Shown in pieces: positions 24,102 through 31,680 of a DNA stretch of 64,000 nt (position 1 is the stretch's first letter; every line of letters starts with the position of its first letter). The stretch is from Gemmatimonadetes bacterium bin94 (lineage in GTDB: Bacteria; Gemmatimonadota; Gemmatimonadetes; Longimicrobiales; Gaopeijiaceae): positions 1 to 64,000 of the forward strand of contig MPNE01000006.1 in NCBI GenBank assembly GCA_002238865.1. The letters run 5' to 3'. Position numbers and translations under genes: made by a program. The notes beneath the pieces are model-generated. The model saw only the letters and a program-made list of their open reading frames with translations. It ran no database searches and was not told the DNA's origin.

Positions 24102-25451
24102 CTAGGCCGCCCCATCGTTGCAGTTGGTCAGATCGTAGTTCGGGTTGTTCGCCTCGTTCCCCGGAATCACCAGCGACAGGTCCGTGCCCCGCGTCAGATT
24201 GTCCTTGTGGTACTCGCCCCACGGGTAGACCGTGTTCGCCGCGCGCCCGTATTGCCGCACCAGGCGCCTCATGTCGCCCAGGCGGTGACCCGTGTTGAAC
24301 AGCCAGAACGCCCGCTCCCGGAACATCAGGTCCACGCGCGCATCGGCGGTCCCCGGATCATCCAGCGGACCCATTCCGACGGTGGCGCGGGTGCTGTTGA
24401 GCGTAACGAGCCACCCCGCGACATCGCCCGCGTTCAACTGCGCCTCGGCCTCGATCATCCGCGCCTCGTTCCCGCTCGCCGTCTCCACCGGCGCCGCGCG
24501 GCTGGTGAGCTTGAGATACCGGTACATCGGCGTCTCCGAATCGAACCTTGACACGCCGACGAACTCCGTCGGCACCCGGGGATCGCCCGCCGTGGCGAAG
24601 TCCAGGCCGTTGCCGCCCTCCATGCTCGACACCGAGTACCGGTCCAGCTCCCAGTTGTCCACGTACATGAAATTCTCTTCGCGCGCGGAGTTGGTGGAGT
24701 GGACGGTCTGGTACAGGAAGTCCGTCGGCACGCCGGCGACCGCCGCGGCCGCGGCCGAGTAGTTCCCCTGGTTCAGCAGGGCCCGGCCCCTCAGCACCTT
24801 CGAGAAGTTGGCGATGGACGAACTCCCCCCGGTGAACTGGTCGGCCATGCCCAGGCGCTCGATCGCCCGGTCCATGATCTGGTCGGTGCTCAGAGGCTGA
24901 CCGTACTCGATCTCGGGCTCCGTCGTGCTGAACGGCAATCCCGCGCAGTACGCCTCGCCCATCAGGATGTGCACGGCGGCCGAGACGGCGTACAGCTCGC
25001 CGATCCGGGGTTCGGCACCGGAATTGGCGACCACCTCCTGGAAGAGCGCGGCGGCGTTCTCCGCGGAGACCCGGGCCACGTGCAGGTTCTGGTACATCTG
25101 GTCCCACGAGGCGTTCTGCGGATCCATCTCACGCAGGTCCATGGCCCGGATCAGGGGCGGCGTGCCCCCGAACTTGAACTCGTCGCTGAACCATCCCACG
25201 GCCTGCACCAGGCCGAGGGCGGACCCGGGACCGCCGGAGGCCCCGTCCTTGGCGAGGGCGAACTCGCCGATGGCTCCGTTGTACAGCGCCGACGCACCCT
25301 GGAGGGTCTGAAGCTGGTCGGGTTCGATGATGTCCGGATCCTGCACGTCCAGAATCGTGTCGCAGGCCGGAAGGGTCGTGATCAGGGCCAGCGCCGGGAC
25401 GATCCGTCCGACTCGGCTCCAGCCACCCCGTGTTGGTCTATTCGCGCTCAT
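24102..25451 (-). CDS. SusD/RagB-family outer-membrane lipoprotein
   Basis: A 449-residue surface lipoprotein with lipobox LPAC after a hydrophobic signal. The helical TPR-like SusD fold is suggested by ILDVQDPDIIEPDQL near the start and by C-terminal RERAFWLFNTGHRLGDMRRLVRQYG, the family's most conserved stretch. With its SusC partner it captures substrate above the outer-membrane channel. ATG at 25451 has GAGGGGA upstream. It lies 36 bases downstream of susC. The C-terminal sequence TNCND is unusual in having a Cys. The substrate cannot be deduced; no glycosidase or sensor is adjacent. Confidence 0.9.
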   Translation of the reverse strand: MSANRPTRGGWSRVGRIVPALALITTLPACDTILDVQDPDIIEPDQLQTLQGASALYNGAIGEFALAKDGASGGPGSALGLVQAVGWFSDEFKFGGTPPLIRAMDLREMDPQNASWDQMYQNLHVARVSAENAAALFQEVVANSGAEPRIGELYAVSAAVHILMGEAYCAGLPFSTTEPEIEYGQPLSTDQIMDRAIERLGMADQFTGGSSSIANFSKVLRGRALLNQGNYSAAAAAVAGVPTDFLYQTVHSTNSAREENFMYVDNWELDRYSVSSMEGGNGLDFATAGDPRVPTEFVGVSRFDSETPMYRYLKLTSRAAPVETASGNEARMIEAEAQLNAGDVAGWLVTLNSTRATVGMGPLDDPGTADARVDLMFRERAFWLFNTGHRLGDMRRLVRQYGRAANTVYPWGEYHKDNLTRGTDLSLVIPGNEANNPNYDLTNCNDGAA

Positions 25452-25487
25452 GTCGATTCCCCTCGTCGATGTCGTGTTTGGCATGGG

Positions 25488-28400
25488 TCAATAACCGAGG
25501 TTGACTCGGAAGAGGAACGTTCGCAGCTGGCCCGCCTGAACGAAGTTGTAGTTGGGTCCGTCCGTGCTGGCGCCGGATGTGTTCACCTCCGGGTCCCAGC
25601 TGGTGAAGTTGGTCAGGGTGTAGAGGTTGCGGCCGCTGAAAATGAAGGCTGCCGTCCGGGCACCGACCATCCGGGCCCACTCTGCCGGGGCGTTGAGCCG
25701 GATGTGCGCCTCACGCACCTTCATGAACGAGGCGTCCTCGGCGTACGCGCCGAATGCCCTCGCGCCGGCGACCGCCCTCGCCTGCGCCTCGAGCGACACC
25801 GTGGGATCATTGATGTCGCGGCAGTTCTGTACGAAGGCGCACTGGAACAGGGTGTTCACGTTGTGGGAGACGAAGCCCCCCTGGTAGTCGAGGAGTCCGC
25901 CGATCTCGAGGCGGTTGTTCCAGACCGTCAGGTTGGTGTTCAGCTGCAGGCTCTTTGTGGGGATCGTACTGCCGTTGAACACGGCGGTGTCCGAGACGAC
26001 GACCTCGGTCCCGTCGATGACCCCGTCGCCGTTCGCGTCGCTCCACGACTCGAGCCTCGGCCACCAGAGGCCGTATAGCGGGAAGCCTTCGGCCTGTTTG
26101 AAGCCGAAACCCTGGATGGGCGTGACGCCCTCGCCCAGCGCCACCAGCTCGTTCCAGTTCCTGGAACCGGTCAGGCTGACGGTCAGGCTCAGGTCTTCGC
26201 GCTCGATCACGCGGGCGCTCAGGTTGACTTCAATGCCCTGGTTCGTCACCTCGCCCAGATTCTCGACCCGGGTCTGCGTCGCGCCCAGCGAGCCGGGGAG
26301 TTCCCGGTTCACCAGAGCGTCGATGGTGCTCTTGTAGTAGGCGGTGGCCTCGATGTCGAGCCGGTTGCCCAGGACGGTCGCGTCGAAGCCCCCCTCGAAC
26401 TCGCTGGAGCGTTCGGGCTTCAGTTCGACGTTCCCGAGACCGCCGATGGTCACCGACGGCACCGAGACGCCCTGGTCGTTCTGCAGGATCGAACTCGTGA
26501 CCGGGAGCAGGAAGCGCAGGGCGGCGTTGGCGTCGGGCTGAAGCCCGGACTGGCCGAAGGCGCCCCGCAGCCGAAGCGAGTTGACCCAGGTTGCGCCCGG
26601 ATCATCCATCGCGATGAACGAAACGGACGCCTTGGGATACCACGCCGCCTCGAAGCCCTGGCCGAACGCACTGTTCTGGTCGACGCGCATGGCGCCGGTC
26701 ACGTAGATCCGGTCGTCCCAGCTCAGCTGCTGCTCGAGGTAGGTGCCCACGGTCTTGGTCTCGATCGTGAGCTCGCCCGAGTTCTTCGTCGCCCCCGCGT
26801 CGATGGACTGGCCGCCCGGAGGGAAGACGAAGGCGGAGTTGAGCGTGCCCTCGAGCAGGTCTTCGTTGTACTGGGCGCCGGCCGATGTCCGTGATCCGAT
26901 CCGGTCGGTGATGTCGAAGTTCGCGCTGCCGCCGAGGTCCACGGAGTACTTGTACTGCCTGAAGGAGTCGATCGCCCGCAGTCCCTGACGCTGCTGACCG
27001 CAGATCGCGCAGCCCTGGCCGGGCGCGTTGAACGACTCGTCGCTGTAGCCCGTGTAGTCGAGCCCCACGGTGGCGTGCGTCGTGATGTAGTCCTTGGGCC
27101 TCCAGTTGAGCCGTCCGCTGTTGATGAAGCGGTCGGTCTCCCGCCACACGAGGTGCGCGAAGTTCTGGTCCGGCGGAGCGAAGCCGAAGGGGTTCGGCGC
27201 GTCGGGATTGGCGGTGCCGAAGATCGCCGTGCCGTAGATGCCCTCCAGGTTGTCCCCGGTCTGGGGGAGACGGACTCTGCTCTTCACGAAGCCGATCGAG
27301 ATGTTCAGATCCATGTTGTCGCGAAGGTCCGCGGTCAGGTTGGACCGGAGATTCACCTTGCTCAGTTCGTTCGGGTTGATCTGGTCGTCCGGGATGTTCG
27401 TGGTGCCGCGTTCTTCGTACAGGAACTCGCGGCTGATCATCGGCATCTCGACGGTGCCCGTCTCGTTCTCGAATTCGGCCGACACGAAGTACCGCACGGT
27501 GTTCCCGCCGCTGACCTGGACGCCATACTGCTGCCGGTGCCCGTCCTTGATCGGCGAGTACTCGGGCTCGGTGAGCAGGTTGCGGGTGAACAACTGATCG
27601 ATCGTGCACTGGCCGGCGGCCTGCTGGAGCGGCAGGCAGCGCCGGACGGTTCCGTCGGGCGCGCGCCCCTGCGAATAGTAGATCCCGGGGTACTCGGCCG
27701 GATCCTGGCTGATCCCCTGTTCGGCCCAGACGCTCCAGCGGGCCGGCCCGGCGTTGCCGCGCTTCGTGGTGATCCAGATCACGCCGTTGGCCGCCTGCGT
27801 CCCGTAGAGGGTTGACGCGGAAGGGCCCTTCACGACCTCGACGCTCTCGATCTCTTCCGGGTTCAGGTCGTTGAAGAACGATGGTTCGCCGCCCCCGATG
27901 TACTGGTCGCCGCCAAGGGCGGGGGAGCCGGAGTTGACCCTGATCCCGTCCACGTAGACGAGCGGGTCGGCCGAAAGGGTCGCGCTGGAGATCCCGCGGA
28001 TGCGGATGCGGGCCCCGGTGCCGACGGTTCCGTCCGACGGAATCACCCACACGCCGGAAGCCCGGCCCTGCAGGAGTTCCTGAAACGAGGTGACCGGAGC
28101 CACCTCCGTCAGCACCGATGTCTCGATCTTGGTGACCACGTTGCCGATCTCGCGGCGCCGCTGCTCGCCGGTGGCGGTGACCACGATCTCGTCCATCGAC
28201 AGCGCGGTGAGCTGGAGGACGAAGTCCCGAACCGCGGTACCGCCGGCTTCGACCGTCACGGACTGGGTCGTGGTGGCGTAGCCCAGGAGGACCACGGTGA
28301 TGACCTGATCACCGGCCGGAACGTTGTTGAGCAGGTAGCGGCCGGCCTCGGTGGACAGACCGCCGATCGTTGTCCCCTCGATGGCGACCTGGGCACCCGG

Positions 28401-28520
28401 CAGGGGCTCGCCCGCGGCGTTCTGCACCGTGCCGGTCACCGTACCCGTCTGGGCGAGCGCCGGCGCGGCGGCCAGCGCCAGGGCCAGGAGGGAGAGAGAG
28501 AGCTGACGCAGGTACTTCAT
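25488..28520 (-). CDS. SusC/RagA-family TonB-linked outer-membrane transporter
   Basis: A 1010-residue protein. It has a signal peptide (MKYLRQLSLSLLALALAAAP, cut near residue 24) and a carboxypeptidase-regulatory-like domain (about 27-105, VTGTVQNAAGEPLPGAQV). A plug domain (about 115-230) has ATGEQRRREIG, LQGRASGV and RIRGISS. The long beta-barrel ends in FRVNLGY with the C-terminal aromatic. It imports oligomers too large for porins, powered through TonB. ATG at 28520 has GGAGGA five bases upstream; the Met at 28532 does not. It pairs with the SusD gene behind it. Internal Cys residues (CAICG) are unusual for an outer-membrane barrel. Confidence 0.92.
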   Translation of the reverse strand: MKYLRQLSLSLLALALAAAPALAQTGTVTGTVQNAAGEPLPGAQVAIEGTTIGGLSTEAGRYLLNNVPAGDQVITVVLLGYATTTQSVTVEAGGTAVRDFVLQLTALSMDEIVVTATGEQRRREIGNVVTKIETSVLTEVAPVTSFQELLQGRASGVWVIPSDGTVGTGARIRIRGISSATLSADPLVYVDGIRVNSGSPALGGDQYIGGGEPSFFNDLNPEEIESVEVVKGPSASTLYGTQAANGVIWITTKRGNAGPARWSVWAEQGISQDPAEYPGIYYSQGRAPDGTVRRCLPLQQAAGQCTIDQLFTRNLLTEPEYSPIKDGHRQQYGVQVSGGNTVRYFVSAEFENETGTVEMPMISREFLYEERGTTNIPDDQINPNELSKVNLRSNLTADLRDNMDLNISIGFVKSRVRLPQTGDNLEGIYGTAIFGTANPDAPNPFGFAPPDQNFAHLVWRETDRFINSGRLNWRPKDYITTHATVGLDYTGYSDESFNAPGQGCAICGQQRQGLRAIDSFRQYKYSVDLGGSANFDITDRIGSRTSAGAQYNEDLLEGTLNSAFVFPPGGQSIDAGATKNSGELTIETKTVGTYLEQQLSWDDRIYVTGAMRVDQNSAFGQGFEAAWYPKASVSFIAMDDPGATWVNSLRLRGAFGQSGLQPDANAALRFLLPVTSSILQNDQGVSVPSVTIGGLGNVELKPERSSEFEGGFDATVLGNRLDIEATAYYKSTIDALVNRELPGSLGATQTRVENLGEVTNQGIEVNLSARVIEREDLSLTVSLTGSRNWNELVALGEGVTPIQGFGFKQAEGFPLYGLWWPRLESWSDANGDGVIDGTEVVVSDTAVFNGSTIPTKSLQLNTNLTVWNNRLEIGGLLDYQGGFVSHNVNTLFQCAFVQNCRDINDPTVSLEAQARAVAGARAFGAYAEDASFMKVREAHIRLNAPAEWARMVGARTAAFIFSGRNLYTLTNFTSWDPEVNTSGASTDGPNYNFVQAGQLRTFLFRVNLGY

Positions 28521-28861
28521 GGCTTCCTCCATGTGTTGCCGAGGAAAAGGCGCCCGCTACCCTGTGTGCCGGACGCCGGATGTCCCATCCACCCCATCCC
28601 TATCCACTATCCGGGCAAACATATCGCGGGTGGGGGTGGGCCCGCCACTTCGGTGACGAGCGTGCGGGATGGTGCCGGGGGTCGGAAGTCGTTACAGCCC
28701 CGGCACACGGGGCGGGTCACCGCCGAGGAGGCCCCAACTGACCTGTGACCCGCCCACCTTCTCCTCGACGGTGCCCGCTCTTGCAAGCAACCCCCTCGAC
28801 GGCCCGATGGTCGAGGGCGAAGATCCTGCCGTATCTCGCCGGCATCCGCTCATCCCCTGCT
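28521..28861. other. Spacer upstream of susC, with long inverted repeat
   Basis: These 341 bases between the PIN toxin gene and susC (both minus strand) contain no gene. They carry a perfect 11-bp inverted repeat, GGGCGGGTCAC at 28710-28720 and GTGACCCGCCC at 28745-28755, with a 24-base loop. It could terminate the toxin transcript or be an operator or leader structure for susC. There is no T-run on the minus strand after it. Confidence 0.45.
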
Positions 28862-29242
28862 TCAGCTCTTGAAGTTCAAGGCCGCCGCAACCTCCGCCTG
28901 TTTCTCGTTGAGAGTGATGAACGCGATCGCGCCCGGCGTCGGCGCGGCGTACAGTGCGGTGGCGACGTGCCAGAGATCGGAGCCCCGGAGGTAGCCGGCC
29001 TTGAGTATGGCCCGGATCTCGGCGCTCAGCGGCCGGTCCGTCAGGATCCATGCGATGCGCGAGAGCATTTCCCTGGGGACGGGCCGCCCCTCGCGGGCAC
29101 ACGCGGCGCACAGCTCCGCTTCGAGCAGGTTGGACGAGACCAGGCGGGAGAAGCTGCTCAGGCGCCGGGCGAGCTCGTCAGCGCCGGCTTCACCGAACGC
29201 GATTGCAACCAGGGCGGACGTGTCGACGTACGCGACGCTCAT
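28862..29242 (-). CDS. vapC: VapC-type PIN-domain toxin
   Basis: A 126-residue PIN RNase. AYVDTSALVAIAFGE holds the first catalytic Asp, NLLEAEL the Glu, and GSDLWHVATALY the third acidic residue, followed by FITLNEKQ. Length and motif order match VapC toxins that cut tRNA or rRNA. It overlaps the upstream antitoxin by ATGA and so is made after its inhibitor. Confidence 0.88.
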   Translation of the reverse strand: MSVAYVDTSALVAIAFGEAGADELARRLSSFSRLVSSNLLEAELCAACAREGRPVPREMLSRIAWILTDRPLSAEIRAILKAGYLRGSDLWHVATALYAAPTPGAIAFITLNEKQAEVAAALNFKS

Positions 29243-29514
29243 TCGCCGCGCTCCGCAAGGAAGCGGGCGAGGCTTCCGGGTTTCGGCAAGCCCGCCCTCA
29301 GCGGACTGTGCGGATCCTTGGCTGGCACCACAATCCCCCGTTTCTCAAGCCCCGCGAAGTGCTCTTCAACGCTATTGGCTTCGCGTTTGATCGGGCGGAT
29401 TTCCGCTACCGGGTCGCCCCGGTACGTGACGGTCACCGTCCCCCCCTCCCGAACCAGCCGCATGACTTCCGAGAACCTCGCTTTAGCTTCATAAGTGGAA
29501 TACAGGATGTTCAT
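29239..29514 (-). CDS. Phd/YefM-family antitoxin
   Basis: A 91-residue antitoxin. The N-terminus (YSTYEAKARFSEVMRLV then GGTVTVTYRGDPVAEI) is the Phd/YefM DNA-binding and dimer fold. The Pro/Lys/Glu-rich C-terminus would wrap the PIN toxin. It is encoded first in the pair. A near-consensus promoter with a palindrome in its spacer lies directly upstream (29524-29551), which fits autorepression. Confidence 0.88.
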   Translation of the reverse strand: MNILYSTYEAKARFSEVMRLVREGGTVTVTYRGDPVAEIRPIKREANSVEEHFAGLEKRGIVVPAKDPHSPLRAGLPKPGSLARFLAERGE

Positions 29515-29523
29515 CTTCGAACC

Positions 29524-29551
29524 AATCTAACCAGTCTGACTAGTGTGTCAA
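29524..29551 (-). promoter_or_regulatory. Promoter with internal operator for the Phd/VapC pair
   Basis: Reading the minus strand, TTGACA (29551-29546) and TAGATT (29529-29524) are separated by 16 bases. The spacer is an imperfect palindrome on the plus strand, ACCAGTC-T-GACTAGT (29530-29544), six of seven arm bases matching. A dimeric antitoxin bound there would block RNA polymerase. The predicted start site falls a few bases before the ATG, so the leader is very short. Confidence 0.55.
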
Positions 29552-29580
29552 TGATTCAGCGGGAATCACTGTGTAGGCGT

Positions 29581-29609
29581 TTGGGTCGCGCGCGGCGGCA
29601 CCATAGTAT
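29581..29609 (+). promoter_or_regulatory. Candidate promoter of the acetamidase-like gene
   Basis: TTGGGT at 29581-29586 and TAGTAT at 29604-29609 are 17 bases apart, followed by GGAGAAAC and, 28 bases on, the coding start. The -35 is weak. It is the only AT-containing hexamer pair at correct spacing before this gene. Confidence 0.35.
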
Positions 29610-29637
29610 AGGAGAAACAACCAGGGGAGAGCTGTCC

Positions 29638-30867
29638 ATGCGTCAGATCGAAGAGTGCCTGCGGGATCAACCAGACCAGGGGAATGATACAGCCCGCGCC
29701 GGGAGCTGCGTCGCCCTTCTCGGATTCCTGCTTGCGGCCGCTTGCGCCGGCCCCGCGGACCGGTCCGATGGCGACGGCGAGGCCTCCGGGCACGCGGGGG
29801 ACGCCGGACAGACGATCGAGGCCGATCACTTCGTCCCCTCGACGCCCGAGAACGTGAGCTGGGGCTGGTACCCCATCGACAAGGAGCCCGTGCTACGGAT
29901 GCAGTCGGGCCAGACCGTGCGCGTGAACACGCTGACACACGCGGGCGCCACCCAGCGTGACGAGCCTGTGGGCTACCTGAGGGCGCTCGGCATCCGTCGT
30001 CCGGAGATCCCCCAGGACGTGCTGGATTTCTGGGCGACGAGGGGAGACCGGCCACGCGAGGGGAGGAGCGGCCACGTCATCACCGGCCCCATCCACGTCG
30101 AAGGCGCGGAGCCGGGGGACGTGCTCGAGATCCAGATCCTGTCCGTGGAGACGCGGGTCCCCTGGGGCATCAACAACACGAGTCCCCGCGGCGGAGTTTT
30201 CTCGACGACGTATCCCGGCTATGCGGACGGTGACCCCGCCATGGAAATCGGAACGGGCAGCCGCCACATGATACGCACGGGCGAGGTCGACGGCCGGGAA
30301 GTCGCTTTCCTGGCGGACGACATCCAGGTGCCGCTCGCTCCGTTCATGGGCATCCTCGCCGTGGCGCCCGACCCGGTCGTGGGTCAGCCCGGTGTGACCG
30401 TGCCCGGCGTACAGGGGTCGAGGCCGCCCGGAGCCTTCGGGGGCAATCTGGACGTGAAGGACCTGAAGGCCGGCGCGACGCTCTACCTGCCCGTGTTCCA
30501 CCCGGGTGCCCTCTTCTATGTGGGCGACCCGCACGGGGCTCAGGGGGACGGGGAGGTGAGCGGAACGGCCATCGAGCAGTCGCTGACGGGCACCTTCCGC
30601 CTCGTCGTGCACAAGGATCGGTCCATCGACGGACCGAGGGCCGAGAACGACGAGCACTACATCCTGATGGGCATCGACCTCGATCTGGACCGGGCGGTCC
30701 GGCACGCCACCTGGGAGGTGGTGCACTTCCTGGTGGAGGAGAAGGGACTCACGCCGGCAAAGTCGCTGTCCCTGGCGAGCATCGCGGTGGACTTCCGGAT
30801 CAGCGAGGTCGTGGACCTGACGCAGGTGGTGTCGGGCTTCATCCCGAAGAACGTGTTTCTGCGGTAG
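29638..30867 (+). CDS. Acetamidase/formamidase family lipoprotein
   Basis: A 409-residue protein. The lipobox LAAAC (about residue 36) puts it outside the cytoplasmic membrane, which is unusual because typical acetamidase/formamidase enzymes are cytoplasmic. Family features include GHVITGPIHVEGAEPGDVL, TSPRGGVFSTTYPG, PFMGILAVAP and DVKDLKAGATLYLPVF near the conserved GDPHGAQGDGE that helps form the active site. The fold hydrolyses short amides to acid and ammonia, but the exported form may act on another amide. ATG at 29638 has GGGGAGA upstream. It is divergent from the Phd/VapC pair and converges with the sugar operon. Confidence 0.85.
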   Translation: MRQIEECLRDQPDQGNDTARAGSCVALLGFLLAAACAGPADRSDGDGEASGHAGDAGQTIEADHFVPSTPENVSWGWYPIDKEPVLRMQSGQTVRVNTLTHAGATQRDEPVGYLRALGIRRPEIPQDVLDFWATRGDRPREGRSGHVITGPIHVEGAEPGDVLEIQILSVETRVPWGINNTSPRGGVFSTTYPGYADGDPAMEIGTGSRHMIRTGEVDGREVAFLADDIQVPLAPFMGILAVAPDPVVGQPGVTVPGVQGSRPPGAFGGNLDVKDLKAGATLYLPVFHPGALFYVGDPHGAQGDGEVSGTAIEQSLTGTFRLVVHKDRSIDGPRAENDEHYILMGIDLDLDRAVRHATWEVVHFLVEEKGLTPAKSLSLASIAVDFRISEVVDLTQVVSGFIPKNVFLR

Positions 30868-30873
30868 GGGCTG

Positions 30874-31680
30874 CTAGCGAATCCCCTCCAGCTGAATTCC
30901 CCGCACGAAGTAGCGCTGGGTGAAAAGGAAGAGGAGCGCGATGGGCAGCACCGCCACCACGCCCGCGGCCATCTGGTACGGCCAGTTGATCTCGTAGGTG
31001 GAGTGGAAGGCGGCGATTCCCACCTCGACGACGCGCATCTCCATGGATCGCGTGACCAGCAGCGGCCAGAGGAGATTCTTCCACGCATCGATGAAGGCGA
31101 AGAGCGCGAGGGTGGCCACGGCGGGCTTCGCGAGGGGCAGCGCGACGCTCCAGAAGACGCGGAAGGGGCCGGCGCCGTCGACCCGGGCGGCGTCTTCCAG
31201 ATCGCGGGGCACGGTGCGGAAGTACTGGCGCATGAGAAAGATGCCCCAGACCGAGACGAGTTCGGTGGAGACGAGGCCCTGATAGCTGTCGATCCAGCCG
31301 ATGGCGTCGATCATGAGGAAGCGGGGGATGAGGACGATGACGACCGGCACCATCATGGTGGACAGGAAAAGCATGAAGACCCGGTCGCGCCCGGGGAAGT
31401 CGATGCGCGCGAAGGCGTACCCGGCGGCGGTGGCGGTGGCGACCTGGCCGGTAACCACCGCGGTGGCGAACACGAGCGAGTTGAGGAAGTAGCGCGCGAA
31501 GGGCTGCGCGGTCAGCGCTTCGGGGTAGTTCGACCAGAGCGGGACTGCCGGGAGGACGCGGCCGGACGAGAAGACCTCGAGCTGTCCCATGAGACTGGTG
31601 GCCGCCATCCAGAGGAAGGGGGCGGCCATGGCGGCGCAGGCCAGGGTGAGGAGGGCGGCACGGCCGGCGCGGTCAAGCAT
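30874..31680 (-). CDS. Carbohydrate ABC transporter permease, MalG-like
   Basis: A 268-residue inner-membrane permease with six predicted TM helices. The EAA loop that contacts the ATPase reads EDAARVDGAGPFRVFW followed by LPLAKP. It overlaps the MalF-like gene by eight bases and is the last gene of the five-gene sugar operon. It forms the translocation pore together with the MalF-like partner. The C-terminus FTQRYFVRGIQLEGIR is typical of MalG-group proteins. Confidence 0.92.
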   Translation of the reverse strand: MLDRAGRAALLTLACAAMAAPFLWMAATSLMGQLEVFSSGRVLPAVPLWSNYPEALTAQPFARYFLNSLVFATAVVTGQVATATAAGYAFARIDFPGRDRVFMLFLSTMMVPVVIVLIPRFLMIDAIGWIDSYQGLVSTELVSVWGIFLMRQYFRTVPRDLEDAARVDGAGPFRVFWSVALPLAKPAVATLALFAFIDAWKNLLWPLLVTRSMEMRVVEVGIAAFHSTYEINWPYQMAAGVVAVLPIALLFLFTQRYFVRGIQLEGIR

